From Acanthamoeba sp. SK_2022b (Eukaryota; Discosea; Longamoebia; Acanthamoebidae): DNA of 21,282 bases. Below, in pieces: positions 8,849-15,814 of the stretch (positions are counted from its first letter, which is position 1; each line of letters opens with the position of its first letter). Under the pieces are notes generated by a model that searched no databases, was not told where the DNA came from, and saw only the letters and a list, made by a program, of their open reading frames with translations. The stretch is from positions 1-21,282 of the forward strand of contig JANDJZ010000629.1 in assembly GCA_027943245.1 (NCBI GenBank). The letters are read 5' to 3'. The translations under genes and the position numbers were made by a program.

Positions 8849-9210
8849 GCGATGCTGAAGAAGACGCGGGGGAGGAGGAAAGCGGTGGGGGAGGAGCGGC
8901 GACAGCGGGAGGGCAGAGCGGGAAGCACGCGGGCAAGAACATGACGAAGAAGACGAAGGAGAAGAAGACGAAGGAGAGGAGCAGCAAGCCGGACCCGTTC
9001 TTCAACGAGAGGAAGAAGTGGGAGGAGGCGCAGGAGCAGAAGCGGAAGGCGCGCGAGGAGCGGGAGGCGCGCATCCGCCAGAAGCAGGAGAACCTCGAGA
9101 AGCGGAAGCAGAAGACCCAGCAGCTGCGGAAGCGCTCCAAGCGCGGGCAGCCCATCATGGCCAACCTCCTCTCCCACTACCTCGACAAGATCTCCGCGGG
9201 AGACAAGTAG
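7675..9210 (+). CDS. RGG-box protein with Fyv7/CCDC59-like rRNA-processing C-terminus
   Basis: Five exons, all in phase: 7675-7912, 8021-8175, 8269-8298, 8388-8531 and 8641-9210, for about 378 residues. The first 45 residues are almost only Gly and Arg (RGRGRGG, GGRGRGGGG), an RGG box expected to bind RNA. A Fyv7-like basic core follows: KKNVFHQQKAK, then EEQRQFYERAKTITKYKRLKRKL. The middle is highly charged, with Asp and Glu runs (including a 12-Asp block) and nuclear-localisation-like KKRKK. The C-terminus is a long basic helix ending KRSKRGQPIMANLLSHYLDKI, which matches the 'K.GQP.M..qi..lL.KI' ending of yeast Fyv7 and human CCDC59/TAP26. Family knowledge places these in nucleolar pre-40S/18S rRNA processing. 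The RGG extension is not something I associate with the family. The ATG at 7675 opens the RGG frame directly after the intergenic gap. Confidence 0.75.
8812..8847 (+). repeat. GAT trinucleotide run encoding poly-Asp
   Basis: About twelve consecutive GAT codons inside the last exon of the Fyv7-like gene give an Asp homopolymer. Elsewhere Asp is mostly GAC, so this run looks like a recent microsatellite expansion rather than selected codon use. Confidence 0.85.
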
Positions 9211-9326
9211 TTGGGTGGTGAGCCCACCCAACCCCCTTAATTCAAGCTCTCCACCAACAAAAAGGCAACAACAACAATGATTGTATTGATGTCGTTGATA
9301 TCTTCCGTGCGCGGTGGGTGTGTTCG
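9211..9326. other. Convergent 3' ends of Fyv7-like and SLC35F-like genes
   Basis: The two convergent stop codons are separated by 116 bp. The gap contains a short A/C-rich stretch (AAAAAGGCAACAACAACAATG) that may serve both polyadenylation regions. No further gene is seen. Confidence 0.6.
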
Positions 9327-9811
9327 TTAGACCGCGCCGCCGCCTGGTGGTGGTGGTGGTGAGGTCCGGGAGGGCGGCGGGGTGGAGATGGAGAAGTGCA
9401 CGACGTCGTCCATTTCCGTGGGCTCTCGGGGAGGCGGGTCGTCTTCCGCTGCTGTGTTCTCCTCGATGGTGGACGAGGTCGGGGCGGAGAGGTGCACGTT
9501 GTAGAGAACGAGCCCTGCCACGATCGCGCCCAGAGAGACAAAGTAGAGAAAGGTGGGCTAGTAGTAGTAGTAGCAGTAGTTGCCCAGAGTGTCGAGTGTG
9601 AGCGAGAGACCACTACCACCACCAGCACCAGCACGCGACGGGGGGAGGGACACGAACCACATAGCCGAAGAAGAAGATGCCGGCGATGATGGCGTAGGCG
9701 TCGGAGGTGAGGAGAGAGAGGTTGAAGAGCGTGGCGCCGGTCCACAGCAGCATGTAGGGCGTGAGGGAGTACATGGCGAACAGGCAAAGGCCGAACATGA
9801 CCAGCAGCCCC

Positions 9812-9901
<90 letters not shown>

Positions 9902-10590
9902 CCAACGCGCGCGCGCACACACACACACGCACACATCACGCGATTACTTTGGTGGGGGGGGGTGAGGAGGAGGGGAGTCGTGGCGCGCGGACCGATGGGC
10001 AGGTTCCACTCGATGTGGGCCACCGCCTCTCGCTCCAGAATGACCCTTTGCCAAAGCACAAAACGCCACAACCCACCACGGTGAGGCGCGAAAAGGGAAG
10101 ATCTCTTTTATAAAAAATAAACAAAAAAATAAATAAATGATACGTAATAAATAAAAGAGCAAAAAGCTGGGCCTGGGGTGTGCGCACGACTGCATGAGGT
10201 TGAGGCCGGAGCCGAACATGCCGAGCATGGCCAGGAATTCTACGCGGTCAAACTGCTTGACGCTGCCCTCCTGGCCCACGTTGGAGATGGCGTACAGCAG
10301 CGCCCCTGCGAGGCACAGGACATCGCCCAGCACCGGGTCTTCGCCTGGGCGGGCGGGCGGGCGTGAGTGGGGGGGAGGGGTGAAGGTGGGACCGCCGTAG
10401 AGGGCCAAGACTCACGGGGCGACGGGAGCGGAGTGTGTGTGCTGCTTACTGCTTTCGTCGCGGTTGTAGTGGGCGTCCGACGCCACCAGGACACCCAGCC
10501 CGGCGAGGCAGAGGGCCACGCCCAAATAGTGCTTGACACCGTAACGCGCCTTCAGGAAGACGAACGACAGCACCTGCCCACACGCACACA

Positions 10591-10656
<66 letters not shown>

Positions 10657-11351
10657 GGCACGCGCCGACGATCATGCAATCCGAGAGCGTCAGCGCACAT
10701 AGCCACACGCGCACACCACACTACGATGCACTCTACTCATGAGAGAGAAGCGGTTCTGGTGAATGCGTGTACCATGACGCAGGGGATCGAGAAGCAGTCG
10801 AGGAGCATGACGGACGTGATGCTGGTGTACTGGTAGGCCTTCACCACCAGAAAGTTGGCTTCCACGTCCGCGATGGCCAGCAGCAGGTAGAACCACCACT
10901 TGGTACGCAGCACCTCCCCCACGCTGCCGCACCGCAAGCGACAGTGATTCATTCATTCACAAAGGAAAAAAATGAACAAAACGAGGCGTGGAGCCCAAGC
11001 AAGAAGGAAGGAGGACGATGGTTGTGCGCACCTGGGCGGCGGGCGCTGGTCCGCTTGATCAACAATGAGACGAGATGCAGATGAAAAATCGAAAGATGAA
11101 GTTTGCCGCCGCTGGTAGAAGAGAACGGGCATGTAGACGAAGAAGAGAAGGAGATAGTTGATGGAGCTCTGCGTAGTGGGAATGTTGACGGCGTACTCGG
11201 TGGCCAGGAATTGGGAAGACACGCCCGTGCCGGTGATGAGCATTGAAAGGAACTGGCCCAGCAGAAGGCCCCAAAGGACCTTGCGATCGGAGAATGTGCT
11301 CCCAAGGCTGGCTCGTGTGTGCAGCAGCCATCGCTTTACCACTCCATCCAT
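9327..11351 (-). CDS. SLC35F1/F2-family (DUF914-type) multi-pass membrane transporter
   Basis: Exons on the minus strand: 11351-11032, 10923-10773, 10573-10450, 10344-10188, 10045-9993, 9812-9658, 9558-9327. The first six are phase-consistent. The protein is a drug/metabolite-transporter-superfamily carrier with about ten hydrophobic segments, for example [77 protein letters not shown] and [16 protein letters not shown]. Family marks include [36 protein letters not shown] and [19 protein letters not shown] Pro/Glu-rich cytosolic tail follows. SLC35F members lie in secretory or plasma membranes and their substrates are mostly unknown. In the last exon an AAAA run (plus strand, 9540-9543) puts FLYFVSLG one base out of frame with the rest, so a sequencing error or an unrecognised splice is likely. 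The ATG at 11351 is 90 bp from the divergent pICln start. Confidence 0.85.
9816..9901. repeat. CA then GA microsatellite in SLC35F intron
   Basis: About 31 CA units (to about 9878) are followed by about 11 GA units, directly abutting the acceptor of the 9812 exon on the minus strand. In the transcript this is a UC tract followed by a long (UG)n tract right before the 3' splice site. Confidence 0.97.
10592..10654. repeat. CA microsatellite in another SLC35F intron
   Basis: About 31 CA units lie close to the acceptor at 10574-10576 (minus strand), mirroring the arrangement at 9816-9901. Transcribed from the minus strand it is (UG)n. Confidence 0.97.
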
Positions 11352-11441
11352 ACTCACTTGCCCGCTCCGGGAGAGGAGAAAGAAAAAAATAAAAATATAA
11401 GAAAATTCAAAACAGCAGTTGTTGTAATCGATCGAGAAGCC
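11352..11441. promoter_or_regulatory. Bidirectional promoter between SLC35F-like gene and pICln gene
   Basis: Only 90 bp separate the two divergent ATG codons. The segment holds an A-rich tract with AAATATAAG at about 11393-11401 that could act as a TATA-like element for the pICln direction, then ATCGATCG near 11428-11435. Core promoters for both genes must lie here or overlap their 5' coding ends. Confidence 0.6.
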
Positions 11442-12336
11442 ATGCCGCTGGTGTCCGTAGCGCAGAGGAAGGAGGACGGCACGCCCCTGCTGGCTCTTGG
11501 TGAAGAGATCATTCTTGCACTGCCCAACGCGGTGGAGTGCCATTTCGACCCCTCCGGCCCATCCGAGGGTCCTGGCTCCCTCTACGTCACCACCAAGAAC
11601 GTCATATGGCTCTCCTCATTGCAGGTGCGCCTTCCTCTGCTCTAGTGGTAAAGGGCAGCTTGTTTGGGTTTTCACTCCATCCATTCAATCTCACACGACC
11701 ACGCACAAAGGCCGACAAGGGCTATGCACTTGATTTCCCCTACATCGTGATGCATGCTATTGCGGGAGCTGAGTCGTCGCTGTACGGCGGCCGAGCATGT
11801 CTCTACTGCCAGCTCGATGGCGATGACCTCCACGAGGTGGCCTTCATTCCTCGCGACCCAGCAGCTCGTACGTCGTTGCTACGCGAACATGGATGCGCTG
11901 CGATGGTGGCAGCGGTGGGGCAGTGTTGGCTCTGTCTGTCGTCGATCGGTCGCTTGTGCAGCCGCTGCTTCTACCTCTTGTTGTATGACAGAGTGCACCT
12001 TTGTGTGACACAGTGCCGGGGCTGTACTCCGCCTTCAGCCGAGGGGCCATGCTGAACCCAGATGAAGAGCAAGAAGGCGAGGGCGACTTCTACTACAACG
12101 AGAACGAAGTCCAGTCGGGAGTCGCTGAGAGGCTTGAGGGCATGATGGACCTGACACAACTCCAGGACTCCCTCCCCCGCAGTGTACGTCTTCTCCTCAC
12201 TCCGCCCGGCCAGCCAGCAGCCTCGCTGATGGACTTTGCTGCGACCTTCGATGTCCTGCAGGACAACAACGAAGAGCAGTTCGGTGATCCAGAGGAGGAC
12301 GAGGACGAGGGCGGCATGGAGGACGGCAGCCAGTGA
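11442..12336 (+). CDS. CLNS1A: pICln / methylosome subunit (CLNS1A-like)
   Basis: Three exons, about 220 residues: 11442-11624, 11711-11867 and 12014-12336. The pICln PH-like fold is visible in order: GPGSLYVTTKNVIWLSS (beta strands), KGYALDFPYIVMHAIAG, LYCQLDGDD, EVAFIPRDPAAL, then a helix GLYSAFSRGAMLNPDEE that parallels the 'ALHPDPED' helix of animal pICln. A strongly acidic C-terminal tail (PEEDEDEGGMEDGSQ) follows, as usual for the family. pICln binds Sm proteins and PRMT5 to deliver them for snRNP assembly in the cytosol. The second junction (phase 1) exactly restores the AL-PGLYSAF reading. The first intron ends caaag rather than cag; a second possible acceptor nine bases downstream would remove three residues. 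Human pICln is 237 aa, so the length fits. Confidence 0.88.
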
Positions 12337-12460
12337 TCCACGTTGTGTGGAACCTCCTTTTTTCTGGCCAGCAAATGAAGAAGGAAACGAACCCGCCGGA
12401 CTTTGCCCCCTTGTCTCTCGTTTGATTGTCTCTCTCATCTTGTGGCATTAACCGCAAAAA
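12337..12460. other. Intergenic: pICln 3' UTR / MRH gene promoter
   Basis: The 124 bp contain a CTTTTTTCTGG stretch just after the pICln stop and a T/C-rich region before an AACCGCAAAAAATG start context. No other feature is visible. Confidence 0.6.
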
Positions 12461-12863
12461 ATGAGGACGACGACCACAGTGGCCGCCGTGTGGGTCGCCA
12501 TGTGCTTCGCAAACTTGGCCTGGTCGATCCCTCGCAGCGAGAGTGACCAACATATTAACGGTTTCTGGGTGAGCCCTAAAGAAAAGGGTCGAGAGACCGT
12601 TTCAATGGTACCCCCCCCCCTTCCTTTAATTATTATTTTATCTTTATTATTATCTTTATTTATTTCTGTAGCGAGGCCGACTTACTTGTTCTCCTCCGGA
12701 AAACAACACTCACAACCTCTCCTCCTTTGTCCACCAAAGGTGACGGTCAAGGGCGACCGCGTCAAGTGCGTTTTCGACTACGACACCTTCCCCGCGGTAC
12801 CACACCAGAAGCCCTGGCGCACGCTCCTTCTTGGCCTCACTCTCCCGTCGCTCGCTTGTTTAC

Positions 12864-12916
<53 letters not shown>

Positions 12917-14024
12917 CCGTGTAGGAACCAAAGAATGCTCGTGACAAGGTGGACCTGCCTCCTTCCGAGATCTTGGCCCAGTACATGACCACCAACCCGT
13001 GCCTCAACTTCAAGAACGACCACGGCTACACTGTACCACCCCCCCCCCACCACTCGCATTTCGCACACTCCAGGCTCCCCAAGACGGGCCTCCTCGGTTG
13101 ATTCTCCTGTTGTTGTTGTTGTTGTTGTTTTGTGTTTTGGCCTTCGCTCGCTCAGCTGTGCATCGGCAAGAACGCGACACAGCTCATCGGCGCTGGCAAA
13201 GATTTCCCGCCCGTTCTCCTTGGTGCGCATCCTGTGCGCCTCTGGCTCGCCACGCTGCCACTCGCCACGTGGGGGGGGGGGGTTGCATGTCGTCGTCGTT
13301 GTTGTCGTTGTCGTTGTCCTTGAGTCTCATGACCGTGGGGAGCAGGAACCTTCTCGGACTGGAATGCGCAGGGAGAGCAGACCTACCAAGACGGAAGCAA
13401 GGAGCACTGCACAGCTGCACGCGTCGCCACGGTCCAGTTCACGTGCGAGTCTGGAGTACGCTTTCCTCCTCCTCCTCCTCCTCCTCCTCTCGATCGCTCT
13501 CACTTGCCCTCCATAACGACGGTCATCTCATCCGCGCGTGTCCCTGATTGCGCAGTTGAGGATCGTGTCGGTGTCAGAGCCCAGCACGTGCAAGTATCAC
13601 TTTGTGGTGGGCACGCCGGAAGCCTGCGGCCATCGGATCTTTGAGCGGTCGCACATCCCGGTGGGGCTGGAGACCTGGTACATGGAAATCTTCGAGGCCC
13701 ACGACGAGACCATTGGCTGCGTAGTGCACGCTGCTGGATTTGGTCAGTCCTCGCCCACGCATTCTGGTGCCATCACCGACTTCTCGCTCAAGTTGGAGCG
13801 GGAGGACAAGACGAACCTCCACATCGCGTCCTTCGAGGCCAGGTGGGTCGTGTGCCCCGTGGTGCTCTACTCGCAACGCCGTTGCTCATCTCTCGCCTCC
13901 CCTCTTTAGGCACGGCCAGCGTCTGTCGTATCTGCCCGAGGAGGTGCACGTGCGAGCGGATGCTCTTCAGCCGCTTGCCTTGCCCCTCTCCGCTTCGCCC
14001 AACTACCTGGCCGTCAGAGCGTAG
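12461..14024 (+). CDS. Secreted MRH-domain lectin-like protein
   Basis: Seven exons, all in phase: 12461-12568, 12740-12796, 12925-13032, 13156-13222, 13346-13455, 13556-13842 and 13910-14024, for about 283 residues. An N-terminal signal peptide (TTTVAAVWVAMCFANLAWS) directs it to the secretory pathway. The MRH domain follows: NPCLNFKNDHGYT, LCIGKNATQL, FSDWNAQGEQTYQDGSKEHC, ARVATVQFTCES, LRIVSVSEPSTCKYHF and TPEAC. The Cys pattern and the Arg, Glu and Tyr of the mannose-binding signature (R..VQF.C, SEP, CKY) are present. Related proteins include glucosidase II beta, OS-9, XTP3-B and GlcNAc-phosphotransferase gamma, which recognise N-glycans in ER quality control or lysosomal sorting. This one has no EF-hand, KDEL or LDL-A region. 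It has a C-terminal part of about 115 residues (from ETWYMEIFEAHDE) that I do not recognise. Exact orthology is open. Confidence 0.8.
12864..12916. repeat. (CTTG)n tetranucleotide microsatellite in MRH intron
   Basis: About thirteen CTTG units precede the acceptor ending at 12924 and appear to serve as a pyrimidine-rich region with regularly spaced Gs. Confidence 0.95.
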
Positions 14025-14031
14025 GCCAGGT

Positions 14032-14049
14032 TGTCCTACCGGTAGGACA
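14032..14049. repeat. 18-bp perfect palindrome just after MRH stop codon
   Basis: TGTCCTACC is followed immediately by its exact reverse complement GGTAGGACA, seven bases after the stop codon. It could be a dyad protein-binding site or a 3' UTR hairpin with no loop; the sequence alone does not decide. Confidence 0.85.
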
Positions 14050-14410
14050 CGCTGCCGACACTTTCGGACAACCTTCGTGTCAGGCCCTTTTCGAGCGCCC
14101 TCTTTCTCGCCAGAAAACCGTTGGGATAAACCGGCCACCAGTAACAAGCCAGGTGATTGAAGGAAATTTCCGCCACAGGACCAATGGCGTAAATGCTCAA
14201 GCCTGGATTTATCCGCAGGCCGATCCGTCACACCGATCGGAGCGTTGCCTGTGCTCCTCGTGTTGCGGTTCGTGGTGCCCCTTTTTATAACGGCCCGGGT
14301 TATGGTGGTCTTTTCCCTCTCCTCTCACACACCTCACCTCGCCACCACGTCCTCCTACCCCCCTCCCTCCCTCTCCGCGTCGTCCCTGTATTATTAGGCC
14401 CTCTGTTGCT

Positions 14411-14418
14411 TATATAAT
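14411..14418 (+). promoter_or_regulatory. TATA box (TATATAAT) of the intronless gene
   Basis: TATATAAT stands alone in GC- and CT-rich surroundings, 180 bp before the ATG at 14591. Transcription would be expected to start about 25-30 bp downstream, giving a 5' UTR of roughly 145-150 nt. Confidence 0.6.
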
Positions 14419-14590
14419 ACGGGTCACTTGAAATTTGCTTCTCCATCTCGAGCCTTTCTCTCGCCCTCCTCTCGCCCGAGTACCCGCATCAGATTTCCTT
14501 CTCCGAGGAAAAGTGTCCTTGTGGAGTCCATTTCGCTCGACAACCTTGGCGATTTCGCGACAATCTGCGCCCAACGAGAGAGGGAGAGGA

Positions 14591-15451
14591 ATGAAGAAGA
14601 TCGCGGCGCCGAGGCCGCTCAAGCGATCGGGCGTCATCCCAACCGTCCGTAACAATTTCGCACGGGCTGAGATGTATTTCCGAGACGACGAGAACACCAC
14701 GGGGAGGAACGACGGCTATGAGGACCTGTACAGCGATGTGACCAATGGTGGAGAGGAGGCGGTACGCGGCGTTCTGGCGGCCAGCTATCGATTCGCCTCA
14801 AAGTTGGATGATGATGAAGGCACCGAGATGGAAGGATCGTGCGAGATTCAGCAAATCTTCCTGTCAGGCTTTCACACGCCCGGTCCTCGGGGCGGCAACG
14901 ATGAAGATGACGACGGTGAGAGAGATTCGCGCCTCTACTTCCTGGGCGATACTCGCGAAGCTCCCCGTCCTCCCCATTCGCCTTCCTTCCAATTCTTCAT
15001 TCCCGCCACAACACGCAGCTACCCGCACGACGGCAACGACGACGAGGGCTACGACATCTCCAGCGATTTCCCGCTGCTCGGCCATTCGCCGTACCAGCCC
15101 AACAACAGCGATGACGATGAAAGCAGCTACTTCGAGGCCTACCACTACCCCCGAGCCGCCAATCCCATGCCCCTCAACACGCCATTCCACTCGTCGCTCG
15201 CCAACGAGGGCCCCGCCTCCCTCTACGAGAATCATCACCTCGTGGTGGGCACGCGTGGCCACTTCTTCACGCTCCCATCTGGAGGCACGCGCCCCCACAA
15301 GGTAGGAGACGCCCAACTGCAGCAATACCACAATTGGGAGGGCTCCGAGGAGAACGATGCGCACGCCACGGGAGATCAGAACAGAACGACTCGCAATAGG
15401 AGCTATTCCGAGCCCATCCCCTTCGTCCCGGCCGCACCAGCCCGCAGCTGA
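14591..15451 (+). CDS. Hypothetical intronless acidic, Asp/Ser/Pro-rich protein
   Basis: Single uninterrupted ORF of 286 residues from the first in-frame ATG; the frame is open further upstream only through non-ATG codons. The start is basic (MKKIAAPRPLKRSGV). The rest is a low-complexity acidic protein with repeated acidic clusters followed by aromatic residues: DDGERDSRLYFL, DDEGYDISSDFPLLGHSPY, SDDDESSYFEAYHYP. The repeated 'acidic-x-Y/F-aromatic' modules look like loosely repeated short linear motifs. No membrane segment, signal peptide or known domain is visible. I do not recognise the family. It is the only gene here with no intron and has a clear TATA box, so a recent origin or a retro-copy is possible. 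The antisense frame (minus, 14864-15616) is also open but looks like a codon-bias shadow. Confidence 0.65.
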   Translation: MKKIAAPRPLKRSGVIPTVRNNFARAEMYFRDDENTTGRNDGYEDLYSDVTNGGEEAVRGVLAASYRFASKLDDDEGTEMEGSCEIQQIFLSGFHTPGPRGGNDEDDDGERDSRLYFLGDTREAPRPPHSPSFQFFIPATTRSYPHDGNDDEGYDISSDFPLLGHSPYQPNNSDDDESSYFEAYHYPRAANPMPLNTPFHSSLANEGPASLYENHHLVVGTRGHFFTLPSGGTRPHKVGDAQLQQYHNWEGSEENDAHATGDQNRTTRNRSYSEPIPFVPAAPARS

Positions 15452-15814
15452 AGCTTCTCCTGTTGCCGCGTGCGACCACCAACGCTCTGTACAATCTCCC
15501 GCTCGCCCCCCCCCCCTCTCAATGTACATCCTCTCCCCCTTCTGGCCAACGCGAGCCTCGCCGATGTAAACACACCACCACCGCCCTCCTCTGTGGAGGG
15601 GGGCGGGTGTAAACAATATAACGATTTGAATAGACTTGACGAAACCTAGAGGTGTTCAGCTGAAAGTGGGCCATGTTGCTAGGCCGCGAGCGACAAGACA
15701 ACGGAGTCGCAGATCTGGCGTTGCCTTTAAGCCGTCGACAAAGCCCTAAAAGGATCGCGGAGAAACCTTAGGCAACGAGGAAGGAGAGTAGAGCGAGAGA
15801 GAAAGGCCAACAAG
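15452..15814. other. Intergenic: 3' UTR of hypothetical gene / RasGEF promoter
   Basis: The 363 bp include a C10 run (about 15507-15516), a C/G-rich dyad near 15585-15606 (CCGCCCTCCTC...GAGGGGGGCGGG) that could form a GC stem, and AACAATATAACGA about 200 bp before the RasGEF ATG. No gene is seen. Confidence 0.55.

Larger units (their letters stand above)
14025..14590. other. Intergenic 566 bp: palindrome, then TATA promoter and 5' UTR of next gene
   Basis: This is the longest gene-free stretch in the window. It starts with an 18-bp perfect palindrome, contains GGAAATTTCC (10-bp palindrome, about 14161-14170) and a CCAAT (about 14182), then a C/T-rich stretch and a TATA box at 14411. I see no tRNA, rRNA or other RNA gene and no ORF with family resemblance. 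Confidence 0.6.

Noticed and set aside
8392..9231. 279-residue minus-strand open frame over the Fyv7-like gene
   Set aside because: The Leu/Arg-rich product is the reverse complement of GAG/AAG-rich codons. The plus strand has phase-consistent exons and a family-matching C-terminus.
11971..12553. Minus-strand open frames over the pICln gene
   Set aside because: The plus-strand exons restore the pICln fold in phase; the reverse frames show no recognisable motif.
14025..14410. Possible tRNA or small RNA gene in the long intergenic gap
   Set aside because: No A-box/B-box pair, cloverleaf or terminator T-run was found; only short palindromes are present.
14864..15616. 250-residue open frame on the minus strand opposite the intronless gene
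   Set aside because: It is an antisense shadow: GC-rich codon use keeps the reverse frame open. The translation is Val/Gly/Arg-rich with no family motif, and the plus frame has the promoter and start context.
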